DNA of 64,000 nt from Candidatus Gastranaerophilales bacterium (GTDB taxonomy: Bacteria; Cyanobacteriota; Vampirovibrionia; Gastranaerophilales; Gastranaerophilaceae): assembly GCA_944324285.1 (NCBI GenBank), contig CALUVR010000001.1, forward strand, positions 1 to 64,000. Reading direction: 5' to 3'. Position 1 is the first letter of the stretch; each line of letters starts with the position of its first letter. Below the pieces are notes generated by a model. That model saw nothing but the letters and a program-made list of their open reading frames with translations. It had not been told where the DNA came from and made no database searches. The translations under genes and the position numbers were made by a program. Positions 45,925-53,354 of the stretch are shown piece by piece.

Positions 45925-46678
45925 TTTGGGGCTTTAATTTGGGTGCCCCCCCCCCCCCCCCGAAATCACAAGCTATGACAGTGTTTAAGGTATATTTATT
46001 TAGGATATTATATTTCATTTCTGCAATTTTCCAATCTTCCTCATTATCAATATCTTGGACTTCAACTTCGGGTAGAATTATCGGAATTGAACAACCGCAA
46101 TATAAAGTCTGCTCATTTTTTAACGCTTCAGTTTTCAGAAAATAAAATTGCCCTGCATCATGATAAATAGGTTCTAAATCCTGAGATCTTACATTGTAAT
46201 TTTTAGGATATATCATTTTCAACTTATTTTCTCTAATAATTAAAGCTCTCTGCGGTGGATAAGAATATTTCACCACAGGCAGAACACTATCAGCATTACA
46301 TTCCTCAAATTTATTCATTGATTCACACAATCTTGCCGAATTTATAAATGGAGCAGTCGGGTAAATACAACAGACTAAATCATATTCATTTCCGCGTTTT
46401 TTGTATTCATCCAAAACTTCCAATAACACCGGCACTGTCATTGCTGTGTCACTTGACATTTCAGGACTTCTGAAAAACGGAACATTTGCACCGTATGAGC
46501 TAGCAATTTCTGCAATTTCTTTATCGTCTGTAGACACCATAACTTCATCAAAAATGTTTGATTCTAATGCAGCTTCTATTGAATAAGCTATAATAGGTTT
46601 CCCGCAAAAACTTTTTATATTTTTTCTGGGAATTCTTTTAGACCCTCCTCGCGCTGGGATTATCGCAATACTTTTCAT
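45914..46678 (-). CDS. pseF: Pseudaminic acid cytidylyltransferase (PseF-like), 3' end set by a 16-G tract
   Basis: Joins CMP to a nonulosonic acid. Seen: IAIIPARGGSKRIPRKNIK, VMVSTDDKEIAEIA, CCIYPTAPFINSARLC and NVRSQDLEPIYHDAGQFYFL, the last diagnostic for PseF. The normal protein ends near EEDWKIAEMKYNIL; an extra tail runs through GGGGG. With 16 G it ends PKLKPQNGG; with 15 G it would stop soon after GGGGG, 10 bases before the aldo/keto reductase ATG; with 17 G it extends farther. So tract length tunes the overlap with the next gene. Confidence 0.9.
   Translation of the reverse strand: MKSIAIIPARGGSKRIPRKNIKSFCGKPIIAYSIEAALESNIFDEVMVSTDDKEIAEIASSYGANVPFFRSPEMSSDTAMTVPVLLEVLDEYKKRGNEYDLVCCIYPTAPFINSARLCESMNKFEECNADSVLPVVKYSYPPQRALIIRENKLKMIYPKNYNVRSQDLEPIYHDAGQFYFLKTEALKNEQTLYCGCSIPIILPEVEVQDIDNEEDWKIAEMKYNILNKYTLNTVIACDFGGGGGAPKLKPQNGG
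45946..45961 (-). repeat. Poly-G tract (16) at the 3' end of the pseF-like gene
   Basis: Sixteen C on the plus strand, the longest homopolymer in the window. Each phase gives a different stop for the pseF-like frame and hence a different spacing to the aldo/keto reductase start. Confidence 0.85.
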
Positions 46679-46683
46679 AAATA

Positions 46684-47463
46684 TTATCCTTCTTCCAAAA
46701 TTCTTCTCAAAAATTTAGCATCTTGTTCAAAATCATCTAAATTTTCTTTTGATTTTTTGTTTGTTTCTATTACAAAAGTGTTCTTTGAATTGATTAGATT
46801 TTTAATTTTTTTGAAATCAAGTTCTCCACTACCGTAATTTAAGTGTTCATCAAGTTCGGTATTTATATGAATATCACTTAAATGAATACATGAAGGAGAA
46901 AGTTCCAAAAATTTTTCTATATAATCATACGGATCTTCACAATGAGAATTTGCACTACAGATAGCATGACCAATATCCAAACAAAAGCCACAATCGGCAT
47001 ATTGCATTATATACGTTATAGCTCCTATTGTACTTCCAGTGTAGACGTTCGCATTTACAAATGGAAGTGTAATATGCGGTTTGTTTTCAATTAAAATACG
47101 CTTATCATTAAATTTCTTTATTTGAGATGCACATTGTTTATAGTCCCCGCCGGTTCCGCCATGAACTATAATCATATCTGCACTAAGCATATCGGCATAT
47201 TTTTTTGTCTGTGTATAAATTTTTTTATTAAATTCTAATTTTTGAGAATTTGATAAATCAACATTATGCGCACTATGAGCCATATGAACAGAAAAAGGAA
47301 TTTTTACCCTACTCCAAATTTTTAAATTATCAAGAGTATCAGGAACTATATATAGCTCAATGAAATCGAATATATGTTTCTCGTATAAAACCTGTGCAGG
47401 TTTTATATAATTATCAATATTTGTACTCCATAGCTTCAAACCTATTTTAGTCACAGAGGTCAC
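46684..47463 (-). CDS. Xylose-isomerase-like TIM-barrel protein
   Basis: 259 aa. Seen: IGLKLWSTNIDNYIKPA, FSVHMAHSAHNVDLS, MIIVHGGTGGDY, ILIENKPH, CLDIGHAICSANS and CIHLSDIHIN with probable metal-ligand His/Asp/Glu residues in AP-endonuclease-2/sugar isomerase order. Probably isomerises, epimerises or dehydrates a sugar intermediate. It overlaps the NeuB-family gene by 17 bases and precedes the CMP-sugar synthetase. Confidence 0.82.
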   Translation of the reverse strand: MTSVTKIGLKLWSTNIDNYIKPAQVLYEKHIFDFIELYIVPDTLDNLKIWSRVKIPFSVHMAHSAHNVDLSNSQKLEFNKKIYTQTKKYADMLSADMIIVHGGTGGDYKQCASQIKKFNDKRILIENKPHITLPFVNANVYTGSTIGAITYIMQYADCGFCLDIGHAICSANSHCEDPYDYIEKFLELSPSCIHLSDIHINTELDEHLNYGSGELDFKKIKNLINSKNTFVIETNKKSKENLDDFEQDAKFLRRILEEG

Positions 47464-48529
47464 CTTTTTTTATATAATCACCAGAATTCTTGTTAATAAG
47501 AAGTTTTTTACCTAGAACAAATTCTTTTTCATAAGGAGAATATGAATCTACTGGTGCCGGTCTTAAATATTCAATGTCATTTTCGCAAATAATATCACCT
47601 TTAAATTTATTGCATTTAAGTCTTATAGCTCGACGCTGAATAACAACAGTATCCCGTTCGTTGTACTCAATACGCTTTATCCCGTCACCCATTGCGGCTT
47701 CCAATTCTCTTGTCGCAATCACCATGTCTTTCCATGTTTGAGGATTCATTGCAAAATGATGATCAGGTCCTATTCGGCTATTATCATCTGTAAAATGCTT
47801 TTCTATCACTCTTGCTCCCAATGTAACAGCACCCAAAACCGTAGAATAACCCTTTGTATGGTCACTTAAACCCAATAAAATTCCGGGGAATTTTTCTTTG
47901 AAGGTGTTTAATACATTAAGGTTTATATACTTAAAATTTTCTAATTCCGCAGTATAATTAGTATTGCATTGCATTAGAATAACTTGTGAATTATATTTTT
48001 CAACAGTCAGAACAGCTCTTGTTGTATCCTCCATATCAGAAGCCCCGCAAGCCAGCAAAACCGGTTTTCCTATTTTTGCGACATATTCCAGAAACTCAAT
48101 CCATGTAATGTCACCAGAACCAATTTTTATTGCGTCTACAAACGATTTAATTTCATCCACAGCAGCATAATCGTAAGGAGTCGTCATAAATTCAATGCCG
48201 ACTTCGTTACAAGTTTTTATAAGCTCCTCATTCCACTCCCTGCGGCATTCATATTCCTTATAGACCTCAAAAACGGATTTTTTCCATTTTTTTTGGTGAG
48301 ACTGTTCTCCTCCCAGATGCTTAAACCCATAGTCGGATACAATTTTTTCAGCCAGAAAATGCTGAAATTTCGCACAATCTGCACCGGCTTCTTTCGCAAG
48401 ATAAATAAGGTTTTTAGCTCTTTCCAAATCCCCGTCATGGTTTGCGGCAATATCTGCAATGAAATAAGCAGGTTCATCCAATGCTATACGTCTTTTTCCG
48501 ATAAAAATTTCTTTAGCAAATTTCATCAT
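47447..48529 (-). CDS. NeuB-family nonulosonic acid synthase
   Basis: Condenses a hexose with PEP to a nine-carbon acid. Seen: AYFIADIAANHDGDLERAK, AGADCAKFQHFLAEKIV, MTTPYDYAAVDEI, KIGSGDITWIEFLEY, LGLSDHTKGYSTVLGAV, ARVIEKHFTDDN and GPDHHFAMNP, followed by a C-terminal SAF domain (about 290-360). Length 360 aa is typical. Sequence alone does not separate sialic, legionaminic or pseudaminic acid synthase; PseB and PseF-like neighbours favour pseudaminic or a relative. Overlaps the next genes on both sides. Confidence 0.9.
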   Translation of the reverse strand: MMKFAKEIFIGKRRIALDEPAYFIADIAANHDGDLERAKNLIYLAKEAGADCAKFQHFLAEKIVSDYGFKHLGGEQSHQKKWKKSVFEVYKEYECRREWNEELIKTCNEVGIEFMTTPYDYAAVDEIKSFVDAIKIGSGDITWIEFLEYVAKIGKPVLLACGASDMEDTTRAVLTVEKYNSQVILMQCNTNYTAELENFKYINLNVLNTFKEKFPGILLGLSDHTKGYSTVLGAVTLGARVIEKHFTDDNSRIGPDHHFAMNPQTWKDMVIATRELEAAMGDGIKRIEYNERDTVVIQRRAIRLKCNKFKGDIICENDIEYLRPAPVDSYSPYEKEFVLGKKLLINKNSGDYIKKGDLCD

Positions 48530-49376
48530 ATTCCTCTTTTATTTGTTTAATAACAGCTTCCAAATCCGGCAATTTATACCCTAAAAGACTTTCAGCTTTT
48601 GAAACATTAAGCCCTAAACTGTCAGCCCTTTTAGATACCAACTGAGATACACTTCCTATTTTTGGTTCTATAAGAGGCAGCTCCAGTACATCAGACAGGC
48701 AGTTGATAAATTTTGCTTTTGAAAACACTTCAGAAGAAGCTAAATTCAAAATTCCTGTAGGATTTTGGGGTAATAAATCAAATAATGCTTTTGAGAACTG
48801 TGTTACAGTTATGCTTGACGTGTAATAATCATCAAAAAGGGTCATCTTTTCTTTGTTTTTTAAAGAATTAATAACCCATTCAAGAAAAGTCGGTTGTTCA
48901 GCACCTTTAAATCCTACAATATTAGTTCTTATAACCAGTGAATTTGGATTTGTAAGTGTAAAACATTCACCCGCAAATTTTGTTTTTGCATATTCATTCA
49001 ATAATTTAACTTCTGAAGATTCATCATGTTTACAGTCTCTATCTCCACAAAAGTAACCGTCAGTTGATATAAATACAAATTTAAAGCTCAGTTCTTTTGA
49101 CAAATTGGCGAGAAGTGCATTTGGACGTGCATTAGTACAATATGCGGCTTCAGGATTATTATCACACAAAGAGTGATTAACAATAGCACAGGTATTTATA
49201 ATGACATCAAACTTATATTCTCTTACAAAATCTTCTAGATCTTTATTTGACGTAATATCGAAACACACATCTGCATTAGAACGGGCAACTCCGATAAACT
49301 CATAGCCCCTCTTTAATAACTCATGCTTAAGAGCATTTCCTAATAACCCAGTAATTCCAAGAATTCCTATTCGCAT
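48513..49376 (-). CDS. RmlD-like SDR (extended), sugar nucleotide reductase
   Basis: 287 aa. Seen: IGILGITGLLGNALKHELL (NAD(P) binding), INTCAIVNHSLCDNNPEAAY, FVFISTDGYFCGDRDCKHDE and YAKTKFAGE with YxxxK. Fits dTDP-4-dehydrorhamnose reductase-type enzymes. It overlaps the NeuB gene by 17 bases. Its place between PseB and NeuB suggests it reduces the 4-keto sugar made by PseB (inference), a step absent from the standard pseudaminic route. Confidence 0.85.
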   Translation of the reverse strand: MRIGILGITGLLGNALKHELLKRGYEFIGVARSNADVCFDITSNKDLEDFVREYKFDVIINTCAIVNHSLCDNNPEAAYCTNARPNALLANLSKELSFKFVFISTDGYFCGDRDCKHDESSEVKLLNEYAKTKFAGECFTLTNPNSLVIRTNIVGFKGAEQPTFLEWVINSLKNKEKMTLFDDYYTSSITVTQFSKALFDLLPQNPTGILNLASSEVFSKAKFINCLSDVLELPLIEPKIGSVSQLVSKRADSLGLNVSKAESLLGYKLPDLEAVIKQIKEEYDEIC

Positions 49377-49492
49377 TTGTCAACCTTTTTTTCCAAAATC
49401 ATATGCACTTCAGAACATTCTTCATGCTTATCAAAAACGTGTTGTAAATCATCTATCATATTTAAGAGGTGATTATTAATATAATCAAGCAT
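49367..49492 (-). CDS. 41-aa hypothetical protein in the nonulosonate operon
   Basis: ATG at 49492 overlaps the previous small ORF's stop by one base (TAATG). It reads MLDYINNHLLNMIDDLQHVF and ends at a TAG (49367) overlapping the start of the RmlD-like gene. Acidic and helical-looking. Coupled stops and starts suggest it is translated. No known family. Confidence 0.5.
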   Translation of the reverse strand: MLDYINNHLLNMIDDLQHVFDKHEECSEVHMILEKKVDKCE

Positions 49493-49602
49493 TAAGGAGC
49501 CTCATCATCCAGACTTTCATTATCATAAAGTTGACTATTATTTTTAATAAAATCTTCTTTCAGGCATAATAGATCTTTACTTGACGTTGAATATTTACGC
49601 AT
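49492..49602 (-). CDS. 36-aa hypothetical protein in the nonulosonate operon
   Basis: Start ATG 49602 lies inside the last codons of the pseB gene (stop TAA at 49595-49597). It reads MRKYSTSSKDLLCLKEDFIK and ends DESL/DDEAP-type acidic residues before TAA. With the 41-aa ORF it fills the whole gap between pseB and the RmlD-like gene. Could also be decayed remnants of a deleted gene. Confidence 0.45.
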   Translation of the reverse strand: MRKYSTSSKDLLCLKEDFIKNNSQLYDNESLDDEAP

Positions 49603-50593
49603 CTAACTCCTCCATTAGTTTTTTCATTTCCTCTGTGGTAAGCCATCTGTTGTTATTACCGGAATTGTATTCGAAATCATCTGCGACCCTTTTGGCATTC
49701 GGATATTTATACTGAATATTATCCATATCAATTTGCGGCAATATTATATAAAAATCATCAAATTCAATAGTATTAGGCGCGTCAGCAACTGTTATCATTT
49801 GTTCATGTATTTTCTCACCAGGTCTGATTCCAACCTCAACAATCTTTTTATCGGGTGCAATTGCTTTTGCCAAATCTGGCATACGCATGGACGGTATTTT
49901 TTTAACATATAATTCCCCACCTTGCATATGTTCTATTGCCTCCATCACCATTTCAACAGCCTGTTCCAATTTCAACCAGAAGCGTGTCATTCTCATATCT
50001 GTAATAGGAAGTTCCGTTGCGCCTTCTGCAACCAGTTTTTTGAAAAATGGAATCACAGAACCACGAGAACCTGCAACATTACCATATCTTACAACCGCAA
50101 AACGGGTATCTTTAAATCCGCAATAAGCATTTCCGGCAATAAATAATTTATCTGAACATAATTTAGTTGCACCATAGAGATTTATAGGCGCGCATGCCTT
50201 ATCTGTTGACAAGGCAATAACCCTTTTAACACCACTATCTATAGCTGCTTCAATAATATTTTGAGCACCGAGCACGTTAGTTTTAACAGCTTCAAACGGA
50301 TTATACTCACACGCCGGAACCTGCTTCAAAGCTGCGGCATGCACAACAATATCAACATTTTCAAAAGCTCTCATTAAACGATCTTTATCTCTTACATCAC
50401 CTATAAAAAACCTCAATTTTTCTTCATGTGGTTTGAATTCAGTCATATTTTGCATTACAAACTGTTTATATTCATCACGGGAAAATACAATAACCTTTTT
50501 AACATTAGGATATTTCTCAAAAACAGTTTTTATAAACTTTTTACCAAAACTTCCCGTACCACCGGTAACCAAAATAGTTTTACCATTTAACAT
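49595..50593 (-). CDS. pseB: UDP-N-acetylglucosamine 4,6-dehydratase (inverting), PseB
   Basis: First step of pseudaminic acid synthesis. Seen: ILVTGGTGSFGKKFIKTVF, VFSRDEYKQFVMQ, RFFIGDVRDKDRL, VVHAAALKQVPACEYNPFEA, ALSTDKACAPINLYGATKL with the catalytic Lys/Tyr set, and GSVIPFFKKLVAEGATELPI. The match to Campylobacter PseB is close. 332 aa. Its stop overlaps a tiny ORF. PseC, PseH and PseG are not seen anywhere in the window. Confidence 0.95.
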   Translation of the reverse strand: MLNGKTILVTGGTGSFGKKFIKTVFEKYPNVKKVIVFSRDEYKQFVMQNMTEFKPHEEKLRFFIGDVRDKDRLMRAFENVDIVVHAAALKQVPACEYNPFEAVKTNVLGAQNIIEAAIDSGVKRVIALSTDKACAPINLYGATKLCSDKLFIAGNAYCGFKDTRFAVVRYGNVAGSRGSVIPFFKKLVAEGATELPITDMRMTRFWLKLEQAVEMVMEAIEHMQGGELYVKKIPSMRMPDLAKAIAPDKKIVEVGIRPGEKIHEQMITVADAPNTIEFDDFYIILPQIDMDNIQYKYPNAKRVADDFEYNSGNNNRWLTTEEMKKLMEELDA

Positions 50594-50715
50594 CTTAACT
50601 TAGAGCCTTTCCACCGGTTTGCATGAATATGCAAACCGGATTTATTCATGAATAAATCGCTTTTATAAATAGAATATACCAGAAACAAAAAATAAAATAA
50701 AGAATATAACAAAAA

Positions 50716-50788
50716 TGCCGCGTCTCGGAATCGAACCAAGGACACAGGGATTTTCAGTCCCTTGCTCTACCAACTGAGCTAACGCGGC
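50716..50788 (-). tRNA. tRNA-Phe (GAA)
   Basis: Read on the minus strand: GCCGCGTTAGCTCAGTTGGT starts the acceptor and D-arm; the anticodon loop CTGAAAA gives GAA (Phe); the T-arm is CTTGG-TTCGATT-CCGAG; the acceptor closes with CGCGGCA. All stems pair. CCA is not encoded, unlike the tRNA at the left edge. It lies beside a tandem repeat built from parts of its own sequence (50776-50972). Confidence 0.97.
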
Positions 50789-50972
50789 ATTTCTATTTTC
50801 AACTTATTGGAGTTGGTAGAGCAAGCTCTACTTATTATTAACTCCGTTTTGCTTCGCTCCACTGGGGAGCTAACGCGGCATTTTTATTTTCAACTTGTTG
50901 GAGTTGGTAGAGCAAGCTCTACTTATTATTAACTCCGTTTCGCTTCGCTCCACTGGGGAGCTAACGCGGCAT
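50776..50972. repeat. Tandem repeat (91-bp units) containing tRNA-Phe fragments
   Basis: GAGCTAACGCGGCAT (the 5' end of tRNA-Phe, read in reverse) occurs at 50776, 50867 and 50958, exactly 91 bases apart. The two 91-bp units differ at only about three bases. Each unit also holds TTGGTAGAGCAAGCTCTAC: a D-arm-like piece on the opposite strand that folds as a hairpin (GTAGAGC/GCTCTAC). The first unit overlaps the real tRNA. Confidence 0.85.
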
Positions 50973-51048
50973 TTCTATTTTTATCTATCCATGCACCTTA
51001 CGGGCACATTTTTTATTATACCTGCTAAAGATTTCAAGTCAAGAACTT

Positions 51049-51582
51049 TTATTGGGGACCGAAATACAAAGTCACGTTACGCCCCTCTAATTGAGGCTTT
51101 TTCTCAACTACCAGCGGCTCATCTTTCAAATCTTCTATAAATCGGTTTGCAAGGTCAAACGCAAGATTTGAATGCTGCATTTCTCGCCCGCGCATCATTA
51201 TCACAACTTTTACTTTATTTCCCTGTGCAATAAATTTCTGGATACTTTTTATTCTTACCAGATAATCATGTGTATCTATTTTATAACGAATTTTTACTTC
51301 TTTTACATCAACTGTATGCTGTTTTTTCTTAGCTTCTTTGGCTTTCTTTTCAAGTTCGTATTTATATTTACCGTAATTTAAAATCTTTGCAACCGGCGGT
51401 TCCTGGTTAGGGCTGATTAGAACAAGGTCTAAATCTGCATCGTAAGCCATCTTTAATGCTTTAACTGTTTCTACTATGCCTCTATTTTCGCCGTTTTCAT
51501 CTATTAAACGTACTTCCTTTGAACGAATACGTTCGTTCATAATAGTTTTATCTTTGTCCTTTTGTCTGTTATCGTTAGCTAT
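51049..51582 (-). CDS. infC: Translation initiation factor IF-3, probable ATA start
   Basis: Binds the 30S subunit and checks initiator tRNA. Seen: MNERIRSKEVRLIDENGE-type N-domain, VLISPNQEPPVAKILNYGKY, then the C-domain KKKQHTVDVKEVKIRYKID and VVIMMRGREMQHSNLA. The open frame runs to 51630, but AAAGGAG lies eight bases before an ATA codon (51582) that begins IANDNRQKD. E. coli infC also uses a non-standard codon (ATT) and is autoregulated through it. ATG 51540 has no site. rpmI and rplT, often downstream, are not here. Confidence 0.93.
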   Translation of the reverse strand: MANDNRQKDKDKTIMNERIRSKEVRLIDENGENRGIVETVKALKMAYDADLDLVLISPNQEPPVAKILNYGKYKYELEKKAKEAKKKQHTVDVKEVKIRYKIDTHDYLVRIKSIQKFIAQGNKVKVVIMMRGREMQHSNLAFDLANRFIEDLKDEPLVVEKKPQLEGRNVTLYFGPQ

Positions 51583-51811
51583 TGTTGTGTCTCCTTTTAA
51601 TTTTAACAAAATATATCTTAACACAAGCACGTAAAATGCGCCAGTAGTCCATATAAAAATTTATGTAACAAAATATTAAGTTGAATTTTATGTCGCAAAT
51701 CCCATTCTGACAAGGATTTTGAATTATACTGCAAAAATATGATTAAAGTTTTAGGATATATATCCGATATACTATTTGTAAGACGGAAAAAACTGAATAG
51801 GAGTATTATTT

Positions 51812-51949
51812 ATGATTACAAAAACCCCAGAATGCGAAATTCAAAGCGACATCTGCATGCAAGATTTATCTTTAGTTTCAATGGAAGTTCCGATTCAAAA
51901 AATGTTTGATGAATTTTTGGTATTCATCTCCAAAACAGATTTTGAATAG
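51812..51949 (+). CDS. 45-aa hypothetical protein
   Basis: MITKTPECEIQSDICMQDLS to ...DEFLVFISKTDFE, stop at 51949. A strong ribosome-binding site (ATAGGAG) lies 10 bases before the ATG, and a strong terminator follows. Acidic (pI low), with two cysteines in CEIQSDIC. It appears to be a single-gene transcript opposite infC. No family recognised. Confidence 0.6.
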   Translation: MITKTPECEIQSDICMQDLSLVSMEVPIQKMFDEFLVFISKTDFE

Positions 51950-51975
51950 AGAGTAGCAAGTTTTTTTATCTAACT

Positions 51976-52012
51976 ACACAAAGAGCCGCGATTAGCGGCT
52001 CTTTGTGTTAAA
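51976..52012. terminator. Bidirectional terminator
   Basis: A perfect 14-bp stem (ACACAAAGAGCCGC with GCGGCTCTTTGTGT) and a 5-base loop, followed by TAAAAT and preceded by T-rich bases. It ends the 45-aa ORF and the convergent glycosyltransferase gene. Confidence 0.9.
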
Positions 52013-52018
52013 ATAGAT

Positions 52019-52987
52019 TTATTTTATAAAGTATCGGACCTTATGCCGTAACCCCTTCGTAGGCATAAGGTTAGATAGAAGCCTGAATGTTTTTATCAGG
52101 AAAAATTTTGTATAATTATGTTTATTCCAAGAGTTATAAACACCTATAAAATGCGGGTGCTTCATTGGAAAATGCATTTTTGAAAGCTTAAAAGTCGTTA
52201 AGCCGTCATCAGCTCTATGTGCTGAGTTGTCAACATTTATTCCGATATTTTCAATCATATTAGTATTTGGATAAATTATTAAGGCATTTTGGCAGTACAA
52301 ACAATATGTAAATATCCATCCCCAGCTTGTTTCATTATGAGAGGCATGCCGTTTAAACATATCTAATAAAGTATATTTTTGCCATTCATCAATTATAAAT
52401 TTTTCAATAGCGTTTTCTTCAAGAAACAAATCAAAATCAGACATATTTATATCAAAATATTTCCAGGCTCTTCGCCAAGAAGCCCAGCCCCAGCAGCCGA
52501 AATGTTTTGAAAAATCATAACTGTATTTTGAATTTGGAATATTATTTCCATAACCGCTTATGGAGCCAATCCTTGTATCATCTTTGTATTTAATGAGCAA
52601 TTCTTCGCAGTACGGGAAAAAAGATAAATCAGGATAACAGTCATCTTCCAGAACTATCCCCATTTCTTCCTGCTCAAAAAACCACGTTAGGGCTTCTGAT
52701 ACAGCAACTTTACAACCTAAGTTTTTATCTCGTTTTAAATACTTGACCTCACAATCCCAATCAACTGTAATTACTTTCAGCGTTTTTTCTATAAGCTCTT
52801 TATCGTCATTGTTTCTTGGACCGTCAATTGCAACGTAGAGGCGTTTAGGCTTTGCTTTACGAATTTGTGAAAAGACTTTTTTTGTTAATTCAGGTCTTAT
52901 CCAAACAAGAAATAAAATAGGAATATTACCAGAAAAGTCTTGCCCCCCCCCTTTGTCCGAATTGCTTGCTATATCTGCGTTTTGCAT
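52019..52987 (-). CDS. Glycosyltransferase with 9-G tract near its start (phase-variable candidate)
   Basis: 322 aa. Seen: ILFLVWIRPELTKKVFSQIR, LYVAIDGPRNNDDKELI, VKYLKRDKNLGCKVAVSEAL, then the metal site in MGIVLEDDCYPDLSFFPYCE and HFGCWGWASWRRAWKYF. It resembles GT-A transferases seen in haemolytic-protein HlpA-like families. ATG 52987 has a strong site (GGAGGTGAG). Codons 13-15 are a 9-G run; loss or gain of one G gives a stop soon after. Isolated from the main glycan locus by infC and the tRNA. Confidence 0.85.
   Translation of the reverse strand: MQNADIASNSDKGGGQDFSGNIPILFLVWIRPELTKKVFSQIRKAKPKRLYVAIDGPRNNDDKELIEKTLKVITVDWDCEVKYLKRDKNLGCKVAVSEALTWFFEQEEMGIVLEDDCYPDLSFFPYCEELLIKYKDDTRIGSISGYGNNIPNSKYSYDFSKHFGCWGWASWRRAWKYFDINMSDFDLFLEENAIEKFIIDEWQKYTLLDMFKRHASHNETSWGWIFTYCLYCQNALIIYPNTNMIENIGINVDNSAHRADDGLTTFKLSKMHFPMKHPHFIGVYNSWNKHNYTKFFLIKTFRLLSNLMPTKGLRHKVRYFIK
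52943..52951 (-). repeat. Poly-G tract (9) near the start of the glycosyltransferase at 52019
   Basis: Nine C on the plus strand, in frame (codes GGG). Ten G gives a TAA after about eight codons; eight G reaches a TAA about 19 codons later. Short tracts near the start codon are the classical position for phase variation. Confidence 0.85.
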
Positions 52988-53113
52988 ATCTCACCTCCAA
53001 GATTTACTCTACTTATCTAGTATATCACAAAAAAACCATCTTGAAATTTAAAAAATTTAGTTTATAATTATAATACAGATATACACAAAGCACGGAAAGG
53101 TGGTGAAATATAA

Positions 53114-53287
53114 ATGGCAGAAGTTAAAGTTGGCGAAAACGAATCTATTGAAAGCGCTTTAAGACGTTTCAAGAAAAAAATTCAAAAAGCCGGTATCCTT
53201 TCCGAAGTTAAAAAACGCGAAAGATACGAAAAACCTAGCGTAAAAAGAAAACGTAAGTCTGAAGCTGCTCGTAAGAGAAAAGTGTAG
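53114..53287 (+). CDS. rpsU: 30S ribosomal protein S21
   Basis: 57 aa: [18 protein letters not shown] at the N-terminus, then Lys/Arg-rich [20 protein letters not shown] and a [14 protein letters not shown] tail. Matches bS21 in length and sequence. AAAGGTGGTG precedes the ATG. A terminator follows, so it is a single-gene unit. S21 binds the 30S platform near the anti-Shine-Dalgarno region. Confidence 0.95.
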   Translation: MAEVKVGENESIESALRRFKKKIQKAGILSEVKKRERYEKPSVKRKRKSEAARKRKV

Positions 53288-53299
53288 GATTAAATAAGT

Positions 53300-53332
53300 A
53301 AAAAGAACCTGATGAAAGTCAGGTTCTTTTTT
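53300..53332 (+). terminator. Rho-independent terminator after rpsU
   Basis: AAAAAGAACCTGA pairs with TCAGGTTCTTTTT around a 6-base loop, with a run of six T at the end. Confidence 0.9.
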
Positions 53333-53354
53333 AAATTTGGTCTATAATATAACT

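Noticed and set aside
48217-48550. Frames on both strands inside the NeuB-family gene
   Set aside because: Shadows of a clear conserved enzyme.
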